A DNA stretch of 50,714 nucleotides from Acidimicrobiia bacterium. GTDB lineage: Bacteria > Actinomycetota > Acidimicrobiia > Spongiisociales > UBA4744. Every line of letters begins with the position of its first letter. The first letter of the stretch is position 1. Where the stretch lies: assembly GCA_029863625.1 (NCBI GenBank), contig JAOTUY010000016.1:1-50714 (forward strand), given 5' to 3'. The translations under genes and the position numbers were made by a program. Below are positions 25,048 through 33,227 of this stretch, piece after piece. The notes beneath the pieces were generated by a model, which was not told the origin of the DNA, searched no databases, and was given only the letters and a program-made list of their open reading frames with translations.

Positions 25048-25728
25048 ATGAAGACAATCCTGGTCGTTGACGATGAGCTGAAGATCACCCGCCTGCTGCG
25101 CGATTACCTGCAGCAGGCGGGCTTCCGCGTGGTTACCGTCGCCGACGGGTCGGCAGCCTTGACCGCGGCCCGCGCCGAGCGGCCTGACATGATCGTGCTC
25201 GATCTGGGGTTGCCCGGCCTGGACGGCCTAGACGTGACCCGCGCGCTTCGAAAATCCTCGGACGTGCCAATAATCATGCTGACCGCCCGGGCCGAAGAGT
25301 CCGATCGGATTGTCGGCTTGGAGTTGGGTGCCGACGACTATATGGTCAAACCGTTCAGCCCCAAGGAACTCGTGGCCCGGGTCCGGGCGGTGCTCCGCCG
25401 GGTCGACGCCTCAGTCGAGGCGCCCGATTTGGTGCGGGCCGGGGACCTCGAGATCGACACGACGAAGCGTACGGTGATCGTGCACGGCCGAACCGTCGAC
25501 CTCACCCCGACCGAATTCGAGCTGCTGCTGCACTTCGCCCGGTCACCCGGTCGGGTCTACACGCGGTCTCAACTCCTCGATGCCCTGCACGGGGTGTCGT
25601 TCGAGTCGTACGAGCGGGCCATCGACGCCCACGTGAAAAACCTGCGCCGCAAGCTGGAACCCGATCCGGCGCATCCGAAGCATCTGCTGACTGTGTACGG
25701 AGTGGGGTACAAGTATGCCGATGGGTAG
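25048..25728 (+). CDS. OmpR-family response regulator
   Basis: A 226-aa DNA-binding regulator. The receiver domain (1-118) has the acidic pair Asp8-Asp9, phospho-acceptor Asp52 in Leu-Asp-Leu-Gly-Leu-Pro-Gly, Thr in Met-Leu-Thr-Ala-Arg, and Lys in Met-Val-Lys-Pro-Phe. The winged helix (about 130-224) shows Leu-Thr-Pro-Thr-Glu-Phe-Glu-Leu-Leu, Tyr-Thr-Arg-Ser-Gln-Leu-Leu, Asp-Ala-His-Val-Lys-Asn-Leu-Arg-Arg-Lys-Leu, and Thr-Val-Tyr-Gly-Val-Gly-Tyr-Lys. It overlaps the kinase gene by 14 bp. The regulated genes are unknown. Confidence 0.96.
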   Translation: MKTILVVDDELKITRLLRDYLQQAGFRVVTVADGSAALTAARAERPDMIVLDLGLPGLDGLDVTRALRKSSDVPIIMLTARAEESDRIVGLELGADDYMVKPFSPKELVARVRAVLRRVDASVEAPDLVRAGDLEIDTTKRTVIVHGRTVDLTPTEFELLLHFARSPGRVYTRSQLLDALHGVSFESYERAIDAHVKNLRRKLEPDPAHPKHLLTVYGVGYKYADG

Positions 25729-26806
25729 GCAGTTCCGCAGCGGTCCGCAGTGGTGGCCGGAGGGCGAGCACTGGCCCCCGAGGGGTGGGCGAGGCTACGA
25801 GGCCTGGGCAGGGTTTGGGCGCCGCATGTTCATGGGTGCCCTGGTGTTCATTGGTTTCCTCGTAGCGGTCGCGGTGCTGATTGGGGCCCTCATCGCCACT
25901 GCGGTGGCGGGAATGGCGTCGACCGGACGGGTCGGCGTTGTCCTGGCAACCCTGTTTGTGCTGGTGGCAGGAGGCTGGCTTCTGCGGATGGTGGTTCGGC
26001 GCACGTGGCGTCCGGTTCGCGATCTCATAGGCGCCGCCGGACGGCTTGCCGACGGCGATTACAGCGCTCGGGTGGATGAGCGCTCTTCAGCGGGGATCAG
26101 GGCAGTCGCCTCTTCGTTCAACTCGATGGCCGAGCGGCTCGAGGAGGCGGATGAACAGCGTCGTCGGTTGATGTCTGATCTAGGTCACGAGCTGCGGACT
26201 CCGCTGGCAGTGATTCGGGGCGAGATCGAGGCAGTGATCGACGGCGTCCGCGACGGTGGTCCCGAGCACATGGAGTCAATGCTCGACGAGGTCGAAGTGT
26301 TGGAGCGGTTGATCGAAGACTTGCGGATTCTGACCCTGTCGGAGGCGGGGAAGCTGCCGTTGCAGACTGAGCAAGCCGACCTGATGAAGGTGGTCGAAGA
26401 GGTGGCCGCTTCGTACCGGCCAGCGGCCTCTACCTCAGGGATCGAAGTCCTCGTGGAGGCGCCTACCGGGGTTCCGTCCGTGGAGATGGATCCGGTACGG
26501 ATCCGACAGGCGCTCACCAACCTGGTCGTGAATTCAATCCGGGCCATGCCCGGCGGAGGTCGGGTGACGATCAAGGTGAAGGCGGAGGACGATCGGATCA
26601 CGACCCAGGTGATCGATACCGGCCCGGGCATCGACCCCGCTCAACTCGAGGAAGTGTTCGGTCGCTTCGTGAAGTCCGAGAACTCCCCGGGCAGCGGCCT
26701 GGGGTTGTCCATTGCGCGAGGCCTAGTGAGGGCGCACCGTGGCGATGTGGAAATCATCGCCAGCGGCCCGGACGGCACCACCGCCGTGATGTGGTTGCCC
26801 CGATGA
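25715..26806 (+). CDS. Sensor histidine kinase (HisKA type, BaeS-like)
   Basis: A 363-aa inner-membrane kinase. It has a polar Trp/Gly-rich head, two close hydrophobic helices at about residues 39-66 and 72-92 with almost no periplasmic loop, then HAMP (about 93-148). The HisKA motif is Leu-Gly-His-Glu-Leu-Arg-Thr-Pro-Leu (His158). ATP-binding boxes follow: Asn-Leu-Val-Val-Asn-Ser-Ile-Arg (N), Asp-Thr-Gly-Pro-Gly-Ile (G1), Phe-Gly-Arg-Phe (F), and Gly-Ser-Gly-Leu-Gly-Leu (G2). The tiny outer loop suggests that it senses the membrane or a membrane partner, perhaps the small protein encoded at 24637. Confidence 0.95.
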   Translation: MPMGRQFRSGPQWWPEGEHWPPRGGRGYEAWAGFGRRMFMGALVFIGFLVAVAVLIGALIATAVAGMASTGRVGVVLATLFVLVAGGWLLRMVVRRTWRPVRDLIGAAGRLADGDYSARVDERSSAGIRAVASSFNSMAERLEEADEQRRRLMSDLGHELRTPLAVIRGEIEAVIDGVRDGGPEHMESMLDEVEVLERLIEDLRILTLSEAGKLPLQTEQADLMKVVEEVAASYRPAASTSGIEVLVEAPTGVPSVEMDPVRIRQALTNLVVNSIRAMPGGGRVTIKVKAEDDRITTQVIDTGPGIDPAQLEEVFGRFVKSENSPGSGLGLSIARGLVRAHRGDVEIIASGPDGTTAVMWLPR

Positions 26807-26867
26807 CCCGCGACCGCCGAGGCACTTGGGGGGTGTCGGGCGGCAGTTTCGTTTCGACCGTTGCGCG

Positions 26868-26960
26868 CCAATCGACCTCCGTTCAGGGCACAGTTCGTTG
26901 AACCGGTCGGTGCTCGGAGGAGCGACCAGGCTGAAGGTCCCGAGTTAGTTGACGAGGGCT
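26868..26960 (-). pseudogene. Decayed copy of the 3' end of the 5'-nucleotidase gene
   Basis: Positions 26892-26957 match 42556-42621, the end of the nucleotidase gene, at 62 of 66 bases; weaker similarity extends about 20 bp past the stop. Read on the minus strand it gives Leu-Val-Asn-stop-Leu-Gly-Thr-Phe-Ser-Leu-Val-Ala-Pro-Pro-Ser-Thr-Asp-Arg-Phe-Asn-Glu-Leu. The intact gene has Leu-Val-Asn-Tyr-Leu-Gly-Thr-Phe-Ser-Pro-Val-Ala-Pro-Pro-Ser-Thr-Asp-Arg-Val. Two in-frame stops (the second just upstream) and the missing body show it is dead. It lies just before the tail-tube pair. Confidence 0.85.
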
Positions 26961-27088
26961 CAGTTGTCTTGACAGCCTTGTACGTGAAGCCGGAACCGCA
27001 CCAAGGGGAACGTTCCGACCGACGCGCTACCTTTGCGTGCCCGACGAAGGCTTCCACCCGCATCCGACAACCAAGTAGGCTCACACAA

Positions 27089-27496
27089 ATGCCTCTGCCG
27101 AAAGCACACTTTCGCGTCCACCTCGGCACGGATGAGGTGGGCGTCGAATCGATCACACCGCTTCATTGGGCGGGTCCCGGCCACGGCGATCCGGACCTGC
27201 AGCAGACAGTGACGCTGCGGCGGGCAATCGGCAGCGACCGGACCTTTTTCAAGTGGCGGGAGGCGGTGGCCTCGGGAAGGCAGGACGTGCGCGACGTCAC
27301 CATCTCTCAGCTGAGCGCCCCGGCTCGCAAGGCGGTCAACAAGTGGCTACTCAAGGGGGCGACGGCCGTCCGCTGGAGCGGCCCCGACTTCCACGCCCGC
27401 TCGGGAGAGATCGCCTACGAGGAGCTCGAGCTCCGCTACGAATCGATCATCTGGCTCACCGCGTCCCACGTGGCGAAAGGAGAAGAGAAGAGATGA
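27089..27496 (+). CDS. Phage tail tube protein, gp19 family (first of pair)
   Basis: A 135-aa protein related to T4 gp19 and the tube proteins of contractile injection systems. Seen features are a short N-terminal beta segment (Ala-His-Phe-Arg-Val-His-Leu), Thr-Val-Thr-Leu-Arg-Arg-Ala-Ile with Phe-Phe-Lys-Trp-Arg-Glu-Ala-Val-Ala-Ser-Gly, and Ala-Val-Arg-Trp-Ser-Gly-Pro-Asp-Phe-His-Ala-Arg-Ser-Gly-Glu-Ile-Ala. It ends in the family-type Glu-Glu-Leu-Glu-Leu-Arg-Tyr-Glu-Ser. ATG 27089 is chosen because upstream sequence in frame is the nucleotidase remnant. Its stop overlaps the next ATG (ATGA). No sheath, baseplate or ATPase gene is present in the window. Confidence 0.85.
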   Translation: MPLPKAHFRVHLGTDEVGVESITPLHWAGPGHGDPDLQQTVTLRRAIGSDRTFFKWREAVASGRQDVRDVTISQLSAPARKAVNKWLLKGATAVRWSGPDFHARSGEIAYEELELRYESIIWLTASHVAKGEEKR

Positions 27497-27921
27497 GCTA
27501 TCCACTTCCGGTGTTTCACTTCCGGGTCGATTGGCAGGGTGCTCAACTGGCGTTCAGCGAGGTGAGCGGTCTGGAGATGGAGGCTGAGGTGATCGAGTAC
27601 CGCGATGGCCTCAGCCCCACGTACTCGACGGTCAAGATGCCGGGTCTCAAGAAATACACCAACATCACGTTGAAACGCGGGATCTATGCGGGCAACAACG
27701 AATTCGCCGAGTGGTTCAAGACCATCAAGTTGCACACGGTGGAGCGGCGCGACATGGTGATCAGCCTCCTCGACGAGGAACACAACCCGGCGATGACCTG
27801 GAAGGTCAGAAACGCCTGGCCCACGAAGGTATCAGGCCCGACCCTCACGGCTACGGGGAACGAGGTCGCCATCGAGGTATTAGAGATCGCACACGAGGGG
27901 ATCGAGATCGAGTCCCCCTAG
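27493..27921 (+). CDS. Phage tail tube protein, gp19 family (second of pair)
   Basis: A 142-aa protein close to the inner-tube type of extracellular contractile injection systems (Afp1/Pvc1-like). Motifs are Phe-Ser-Glu-Val-Ser-Gly-Leu-Glu-Met-Glu-Ala-Glu-Val-Ile-Glu-Tyr-Arg-Asp-Gly and Met-Pro-Gly-Leu-Lys-Lys-Tyr-Thr-Asn-Ile-Thr-Leu-Lys-Arg-Gly. These are followed by Trp-Lys-Val-Arg-Asn-Ala-Trp-Pro-Thr-Lys-Val-Ser-Gly-Pro and Glu-Val-Ala-Ile-Glu-Val-Leu-Glu-Ile-Ala-His-Glu-Gly. Such proteins form hexameric rings that stack into a tube. Both genes are intact and coupled, so they may still be made. Whether they assemble with proteins encoded elsewhere is unknown. Confidence 0.92.
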   Translation: MSYPLPVFHFRVDWQGAQLAFSEVSGLEMEAEVIEYRDGLSPTYSTVKMPGLKKYTNITLKRGIYAGNNEFAEWFKTIKLHTVERRDMVISLLDEEHNPAMTWKVRNAWPTKVSGPTLTATGNEVAIEVLEIAHEGIEIESP

Positions 27922-28114
27922 CGTCGCCAGAGTGGAAGAGGCAGGCTCGGAGTAGCTGAAGTCTGGATGTGTGAATCCGCCGAGCGGAGGTTTCACAGGT
28001 TTCCAAGGGTCGGGGTTGGGGTCTGCGCCTGATTCTGCGACCTGCCGCCAACCGGTCCTCGCGCTACTTCTGACTCGGAACGTCGGTGGCCGCCGCTAGG
28101 CCGCCCGCCTCCAT

Positions 28115-28312
28115 GTGCCGAGCACCGTCGTGTGCACGGGGTCCACGTCCGAGCAGATCAAGGACGCCGTCGAAGCGGGCTATGCGTGGCTCGGTGGCCT
28201 GGCCGAGCTGCGCGACGTGAGCTACGTCGACCTGCCGACCAGCCACCGGCCGATGTGGTCACGCCCGCAAGAACTCGCGTTGATCATCGGTGACGTCGCT
28301 CGAAGCGCGTAG
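28115..28312 (+). pseudogene. C-terminal remnant of an alpha/beta hydrolase
   Basis: The frame gives 65 residues, including Tyr-Val-Asp-Leu-Pro-Thr-Ser-His-Arg-Pro-Met-Trp-Ser-Arg-Pro-Gln-Glu-Leu-Ala. This is the catalytic-His end of many alpha/beta hydrolases (usual pattern Pro-Thr-Gly-His-Trp-Pro-Met). A stop codon lies at 28097-28099, and the nucleophile elbow and N-terminal half are missing. The piece is therefore a truncated leftover, not a working enzyme. Confidence 0.6.
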
Positions 28313-28433
28313 CAACGCGTTCCCGCGCCGCGGCTTCGTCGCGTCGGGCTCGGTCGAGGCGACCATGTAGGGGCGCCCGCAGTCCGGCCCTACGACGGCG
28401 AGCCCGATGGATGGGTGGCCATTCGCCCGGCGG

Positions 28434-28670
28434 CTACTCGCCGGTGAGCCCTACCACCAACTCCCTCAGGAGGTCGGCATGGCCGTTGTGCCGGGCGTAC
28501 TCCTCGATCGGGTGGACCAGGATCCATCGCAGGCTGGGTGCCCGACCGTCGGGCCACGTGCGCCGGGAAGCCGCGGCAGAGCGTACGGGCTGCTCAGGCG
28601 AGTCCCCGGCGGCCGAGTGCCATTCCCAGTCGGGGTCGGTGTTCCAGTCCACCGTGTCCCACGGGAGTGC
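28434..28670 (-). pseudogene. Broken DinB/DUF664-family protein, C-terminal part
   Basis: The last 30 residues match the family end closely ([20 protein letters not shown]). The upstream Thr-Asp-Pro-Asp-Trp-Glu-Trp-His piece also fits. The linker between them is about 30 residues shorter than usual, and sequence beyond residue 50 of the open frame is unrelated. Members of this family use mycothiol or similar thiols and coordinate metal with three His; the N-terminal His-bearing helix is absent here. It is interpreted as an inactive fragment. Confidence 0.65.
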
Positions 28671-28710
28671 CGGCGCTCGCCCGTGCAGCCGCCGGACGGC
28701 TCCCTGCGAA

Positions 28711-28730
28711 TGGCCCCCAACTTGGCTCCC
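28711..28730. repeat. Copy 1 of the integrase-tail-like 20-21-bp repeat
   Basis: TGGCCCCCAACTTGGCTCCC differs at one base from the copies at 37640 and 42220. Read on the minus strand, one frame encodes Gly-Ser-x-Val-Gly-type residues resembling the ends of some actinobacterial tyrosine integrases. It lies directly upstream of the broken DinB fragment. Confidence 0.6.
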
Positions 28731-28836
28731 GGAGCCCGCCGGCCAAAATTGCGCTGGCAGTGGCGCCGGCTTCCGCGGGATACCGCGAGGATCGTGGCAC
28801 AGGCCCCTCACCCCGACCCAGAGTTGCCGGCCGTCC

Positions 28837-31041
28837 TCACGCCGCCATCGGCTCCGCTTCGGGCGAACCGTGCACCTCGGCAGGGTGCCCCTCCACCGAG
28901 ACCTTCGGGATCCATTCGAGCCAGCTCGGAAAGTACCAGTTCCAGGCCCCGAGCAGCTTCATCGACGCCGGCACCAGGACGGTGCGAACGACCGTGGCAT
29001 CCAAGAGCACCGCCACCGCGAGCCCGAAGCCCATCTGTTGGAAGCTGGACAGCTGCCCGGCGGCGAACCCGGAGAACACGGCCACCATGATCGCCGCCGC
29101 CCCGGTGATTAGCGCTCCGGTACTGCGCAATCCGTGGGCTACAGACTCGGTGTTGTCGGCGGTCTGGTCGAAACGCTCCTTGATCCTCGATAAGAGGAAG
29201 ACGTGGTAGTCCATCGACAGCCCGAACAGCACCGAGAAGAGAAAGAGCGGCAGCCACGCCTCGATGGTTTCCACCTGTGTGAACCCGAGGCGGTCGGCCA
29301 CAGTCTTCATCCACGCCGGGCCTACTCCAATCTGGAAGAAGGCGACCAGGAGTCCGTATGCGGCGCCCACGCTGAGCAGGTTCATGGCGATGGCTTTGCC
29401 GGGTATGACAATCGACCGGAAGGCCACCGCCAGCAGTAGGGAGCTGAGCCCCAGCACCACCGCTATGACGATCGGGGTGTAGTGGTCGGTTTGGGCGAGG
29501 AAGTCAACGGTGGTGGCCGTCTGTCCTCCCACCAGTACCTCGGTGTCGGGCCGGCCGACGGTGGGAATGAGGTCGGCCCGAAGATGACGGACGGCGTCCA
29601 TCGAGTCCACCGATGCAACGTCGCCCAAGAGTTGGACCGAGAGGATCGCCAGCTCGTCCGTTGAAGCGGGGTCGAGGAAAGAAGGTCCGTAGCCGCCGTC
29701 GGCGGCGATTGCCTTCTGGAGGGCTGCGGCCGTTTCATCGGCTCCATTGCCCGCCATCACTACCTCGACCGGTGAGGTCACCCCACCGGCGAACTCTGCC
29801 TCGAGGATCTCAAAGGCCCGGGCCGATTCGATATCCGCCGGCAGGGTTGACACCCCACCCAAGCCCGTGGACATGGAGAAGAAGCTCCATGAGGCGGCGA
29901 TGAGGATCCCGACCGACACCACCAGCGAGATCACCGGCCGGTCCATCACCAGGCCGGTGACTCGGTCCCACACCCAACCCGGGCGTCCATCCCTCCGGTG
30001 CCGGCGCAGGCTCAGGGCTTCGATGCGGTCACCCATCAGTGACAACACCGCCGGGAGCAGGGTCACCGAGGCGGCCACCGCCGCCACCACCACAAGGATG
30101 GCGCCGAGGCCGAGCGACCGGAAGAGGGTGTTGGGCAGCAGCAGCATCCCGACCAGGGCCAGAACCACGGTGAGACCCGAGAAGAACACCGCCCGGGTGG
30201 CGGTGGCGCCAGCCCGGCCGATCGCCTCGAGCTTCGCGTGGCCCTTGTGTCGTTCCTCCCGATAGCGGGAAACGATAAACAGCGAGTAGTCGATACCGAC
30301 CGCCAAGCCGATCATCGTGATCATGTTGGTGACGAAGAAGCTCAGATCGAAGGCCTGACCCACCAGCGCGGCAGCGCCCATAGCCACACCGATCGCAACC
30401 ACACCGAGGACGATGGGCAACACCCCCGAGGCGACTGTCCCGAAGACCAGAACCAGCACCACGAGCGCCACGCCGATACCGATGGTCTCGCCGGTGGCGA
30501 GATCCTCCTCGGCAATGGTGTTGAAGTCGTTGTTCAGAGTGACCCGCCCCGCCACCAGCGCGGTGAACCCAGCGGGTGTCTCGATCCCGGTGACGATCTT
30601 GTCGATGGTCTCGGCGTTGGCCGACCACTCGTCCATGTCTGCTCCGGCCAGGGTGACCGGCAGAAGTACCGTCTTCCCCGACTCCGACACTGGCCCGTCC
30701 TGGGTGAGATACGACCCGACCCCGGCCACCGCCCGTGAGGCGGCAAGGGCGGTCTGCACCTCGTTCACATAGCCGGCATGCGCCGGATCTCCTGCAGTGG
30801 CGTTCTTGGCGGTGATGACCACGAACTCGGTCCCGGCTTGTTCTCCTCGCAACTCATCGATCAGTTCGAGGGCTCGGTCCGACTCGGGGTCGTCGGTGAA
30901 GGTGATCGAAGTGGTAAGGGCGTCATCGAGCAGCGCTGAGGTCAGCAGGCCTGCGGTGACCAGCAGTACCAGCCAGATCACCACCGTCCTCCACGGTCTC
31001 CTGGCACTGGCCCGGGCCAGTGCCTCTGTTCCGATAGACAT
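28837..31041 (-). CDS. MMPL-family (RND superfamily) exporter
   Basis: A 734-aa membrane protein with two repeated halves. Each half has one helix, a large extracytoplasmic loop, then five helices. The first helix is at about residues 16-36. A helix bundle around residues 180-340 includes [19 protein letters not shown]. The second bundle has the matching [16 protein letters not shown]. The Asp-Tyr pairs are the proton-relay positions of MMPL proteins. Cargo may be lipids or drugs. AGGAGA precedes ATG 31041. It is divergent from tetR with an operator between. Confidence 0.94.
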   Translation of the reverse strand: MSIGTEALARASARRPWRTVVIWLVLLVTAGLLTSALLDDALTTSITFTDDPESDRALELIDELRGEQAGTEFVVITAKNATAGDPAHAGYVNEVQTALAASRAVAGVGSYLTQDGPVSESGKTVLLPVTLAGADMDEWSANAETIDKIVTGIETPAGFTALVAGRVTLNNDFNTIAEEDLATGETIGIGVALVVLVLVFGTVASGVLPIVLGVVAIGVAMGAAALVGQAFDLSFFVTNMITMIGLAVGIDYSLFIVSRYREERHKGHAKLEAIGRAGATATRAVFFSGLTVVLALVGMLLLPNTLFRSLGLGAILVVVAAVAASVTLLPAVLSLMGDRIEALSLRRHRRDGRPGWVWDRVTGLVMDRPVISLVVSVGILIAASWSFFSMSTGLGGVSTLPADIESARAFEILEAEFAGGVTSPVEVVMAGNGADETAAALQKAIAADGGYGPSFLDPASTDELAILSVQLLGDVASVDSMDAVRHLRADLIPTVGRPDTEVLVGGQTATTVDFLAQTDHYTPIVIAVVLGLSSLLLAVAFRSIVIPGKAIAMNLLSVGAAYGLLVAFFQIGVGPAWMKTVADRLGFTQVETIEAWLPLFLFSVLFGLSMDYHVFLLSRIKERFDQTADNTESVAHGLRSTGALITGAAAIMVAVFSGFAAGQLSSFQQMGFGLAVAVLLDATVVRTVLVPASMKLLGAWNWYFPSWLEWIPKVSVEGHPAEVHGSPEAEPMAA

Positions 31042-31064
31042 GATCGTTCTCCTCTTGATGAACG

Positions 31065-31099
31065 TACGGTGTATGCGTACACTGTAAATGTACACCGTA
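31065..31099. promoter_or_regulatory. Putative TetR operator between the exporter and its regulator
   Basis: TACGGTGTA (31065-31073) and TACACCGTA (31091-31099) form a perfect 9-bp inverted repeat with a 17-bp spacer. A nested GTGTA-TGCG-TACAC repeat (31069-31082) and further GTAC/GTGTA half-sites lie inside. AT-rich TATATA follows at 31099-31104 and could serve as the tetR -10. The position in the 102-bp divergent region suggests one site controlling both genes. Confidence 0.75.
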
Positions 31100-31143
31100 T
31101 ATATACAACGTAAGTAGACTTTGTGTCAAGAGGAGATCTCGAA

Positions 31144-31797
31144 ATGACTTACGATGTAGGCATGACCACCGAAACCCGGACTCCGCTCACTCGGGAACGC
31201 GTTATCCAAGCTGCGTTCGGCTTCGCCGACCAGCATGGTGTCGACGAGCTCTCGATGCGCAAACTCGGCGCCGAGCTCGGGGTCGAGGCGATGTCGCTCT
31301 ACAACCACGTCACCGACAAAGGAGACATCCTCGACGAGATGATCGACCGGGTGTTCCTTTCGATGCCTCCCCCGGATCCCCGGCTCGACTGGAAAGATGC
31401 GCTCCGGCAGGCAGGCGTCGGGGCGATGGATGCGTTCACGGCCCACCCGTGGGTGATCAACCTGCTCGTATCCCGCGCCAGCACGCGAGCGGGTGCGTTG
31501 GCTTACATGGAACGGATCCTCGCCATCCTCACTCACGCCGGGTTCAGCGACGCGGATACTCACCACGCCTGGCAGCTGCTTGCCTCGCACACGATCGGCT
31601 ACGCCATCCAGCAGGCTACCAACCCCGGAACAGACGATTCCGACCCGACGGCGTTTGAGACTTGGCTCAGCCGCGCCGGCGACATCCACCCCAATATCAC
31701 CCGACTCGCCCCGCTGATCATCAATTGTCAATTCGGCCGCGAGTACGAGTTCGGGCTCGAGGTGATCATCGACGGTCTGGCCGGGCGGCTCCCCTGA
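31144..31797 (+). CDS. TetR-family regulator of the MMPL exporter
   Basis: A 217-aa protein. The HTH covers about residues 14-58 (Leu-Thr-Arg-Glu-Arg-Val-Ile-Gln-Ala-Ala, then Leu-Ser-Met-Arg-Lys-Leu-Gly-Ala-Glu-Leu-Gly-Val-Glu-Ala-Met-Ser-Leu-Tyr-Asn-His-Val). The C-terminal ligand domain is of the TetR_C type found next to drug exporters. AGAGGAG lies 8-9 nt before ATG 31144, which I prefer over the in-frame upstream codon at 31123. Divergence from the MMPL gene across a shared palindrome implies repression relieved by the exporter's substrate; the ligand is unknown. Confidence 0.92.
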   Translation: MTYDVGMTTETRTPLTRERVIQAAFGFADQHGVDELSMRKLGAELGVEAMSLYNHVTDKGDILDEMIDRVFLSMPPPDPRLDWKDALRQAGVGAMDAFTAHPWVINLLVSRASTRAGALAYMERILAILTHAGFSDADTHHAWQLLASHTIGYAIQQATNPGTDDSDPTAFETWLSRAGDIHPNITRLAPLIINCQFGREYEFGLEVIIDGLAGRLP

Positions 31798-31825
31798 GCG
31801 AGCATCACGGTCTGATGGCCTAGCA

Positions 31826-31839
31826 ACCCCGTCGGGGTC
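31826..31839 (+). terminator. Short hairpin after tetR
   Basis: ACCCC-GTC-GGGGT forms a compact perfect stem 29 bp after the tetR stop. There is no U-tract, so a role in termination is only possible. Confidence 0.3.
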
Positions 31840-32015
31840 GCCCAAGGGCTCCTCGCGGCTTGACCGCCCGGAAGATCCGCCCGGCCCTCCGTGGAGAATC
31901 CCCGAGAAGTGCCCTTTGCTCTCAGGGTTCTTTGCGGGTTATCCCCAATAGACCCGCCAGTCGGGATGTCGCATCGTGAAGATACACAAGAGACGCCATC
32001 ACAAGGAGACCGTCG

Positions 32016-32390
32016 ATGACCACCCAAACCGCCGAGACCTACCCCACCACCTACGAGGTCTCGTCCAATTCCCGCAACCTGGCCACACTGAGCCACCTCT
32101 CAGCCTTCATCACCTTCGTCGGCATACCGTCGCTGGTCGGTCCGCTGGTGATGTGGCTTCTGAATCGGGACGATCCGTTCGTCGAGCAGCAGGCCAAAGA
32201 CGCTCTGAACTTCAACATCTCGTTCCTGCTCTACGGGGTGGTGGCGACGTTCTCGATCATCCTCCTCGTCGGCCTCATTGCCCTCCCCGTCGTGTTGATC
32301 ACCTGGTTCGTGCTGGTGATCGTGGCGGCAGTCAAGGCCGGGAACGGCGAGAACTACCAGTATCCGTTCACGATCCGGTTCGTCTCCTGA
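32016..32390 (+). CDS. DUF4870 (Tic20-like) small membrane protein
   Basis: A 124-aa protein with the DUF4870 layout: a polar head, then Leu-Ala-Thr-Leu-Ser-His-Leu-Ser-Ala-Phe-Ile-Thr-Phe-Val-Gly-Ile-Pro. Pro-Leu-Val-Met-Trp-Leu-Leu-Asn-Arg-Asp follows, then Phe-Val-Glu-Gln-Gln-Ala-Lys-Asp-Ala-Leu-Asn-Phe-Asn-Ile-Ser. There are two more helices and the final Ala-Val-Lys-Ala-Gly-Asn-Gly-Glu-Asn-Tyr-Gln-Tyr-Pro signature. The function in bacteria is unknown. AAGGAG stands 7 nt before the ATG and a strong terminator follows, so it is a single-gene unit. Confidence 0.92.
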   Translation: MTTQTAETYPTTYEVSSNSRNLATLSHLSAFITFVGIPSLVGPLVMWLLNRDDPFVEQQAKDALNFNISFLLYGVVATFSIILLVGLIALPVVLITWFVLVIVAAVKAGNGENYQYPFTIRFVS

Positions 32391-32417
32391 ACCACCTTAC
32401 CCCTCCCCTCCCGCAGG

Positions 32418-32443
32418 AAAGGCCCCCGTTCCGGGGCCTTTTC
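32418..32443 (+). terminator. Intrinsic terminator after the DUF4870 gene
   Basis: AAAGGCCCC and GGGGCCTTT pair as a 9-bp stem closed by a short CGTTCC loop, followed by TTCT. The reverse orientation also carries an A/T flank, so it may stop readthrough from the convergent response-regulator gene too. Confidence 0.85.
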
Positions 32444-32549
32444 TGCGTAAGTGGCCACCCGGGCGGCCTTCGTCTTTGTGAGGCCGACGGCCACCGGGGT
32501 TCTCTGGCTCCCGTTGGCGCCGACCGGGAGCGGAGGAAATGGGAGGCTT

Positions 32550-33227
32550 TCAGTGACCGATGTCGTGGTCGCCGGCCTCTACGAGCCCACTCTCGTAGGC
32601 GAAGACCACCGCCTGGGCACGGTCGCGCAAGCCGAGCTTTGTGAGAACGTTCGACACGTGGGACTTCACCGTGGCCGCTCCGATGAAGAGCTCATCAGAG
32701 ATCTCGGCGTTGCTGGAGCCACGAGCGATCGAAGCCAGCACCTCGCGCTCCCGGTCGGTGAGGCGTTCCAAGCGGTGGGACACTGCGGTGTCGACGGCGA
32801 GACGCTCGGCGAAGCGGCCAATGAGGCGTCTGGTGATCGACGGTGACAGCAGAGCTCCGCCGTCCGCCATCGTGCGCACCGCCGCAACCAGGTCCTCGGG
32901 TGGGATGTCCTTGAGCACGAAGCCGCTGGCGCCCGCCCGCAACGCCTTGTAGACGTACTCGTCGGGGTCGAACGTCGTCACGATCAATACCCGCACCGGC
33001 CAGTTGGCCTCGTCGACGATGCGTGCAGTCGCCTCCAGGCCGTCCATCTCGGGCATCCGGATGTCCATGAGGATCACGTCGGGACGATGCGTACGTGCCG
33101 CCTCGATCGCCTCCAGCCCGTTGCCCGCTTCGGCCACGACCTCGATGTCGTCCTGATGACCGAGGACCATGGCAAACCCGCCGCGCACCAATGCCTGGTC
33201 GTCGACAACGACAACACGAATACTCAC
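32550..33227 (-). CDS. NarL/LuxR-family response regulator
   Basis: A 225-aa protein. The receiver domain has Asp9-Asp10, phospho-acceptor Asp55 in Leu-Met-Asp-Ile-Arg-Met-Pro, a Thr-Thr in Ile-Val-Thr-Thr-Phe, and Lys in Phe-Val-Leu-Lys-Asp. The LuxR-type HTH is at about residues 151-205 (Leu-Thr-Asp-Arg-Glu-Arg-Glu-Val-Leu, Asn-Ala-Glu-Ile-Ser-Asp-Glu-Leu, Thr-Val-Lys-Ser-His-Val-Ser-Asn-Val-Leu). Its start overlaps the kinase stop (ATGA), fixing its partner. The adjacent divergent secreted hydrolase genes are possible targets, by position only. Confidence 0.95.
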   Translation of the reverse strand: MSIRVVVVDDQALVRGGFAMVLGHQDDIEVVAEAGNGLEAIEAARTHRPDVILMDIRMPEMDGLEATARIVDEANWPVRVLIVTTFDPDEYVYKALRAGASGFVLKDIPPEDLVAAVRTMADGGALLSPSITRRLIGRFAERLAVDTAVSHRLERLTDREREVLASIARGSSNAEISDELFIGAATVKSHVSNVLTKLGLRDRAQAVVFAYESGLVEAGDHDIGH

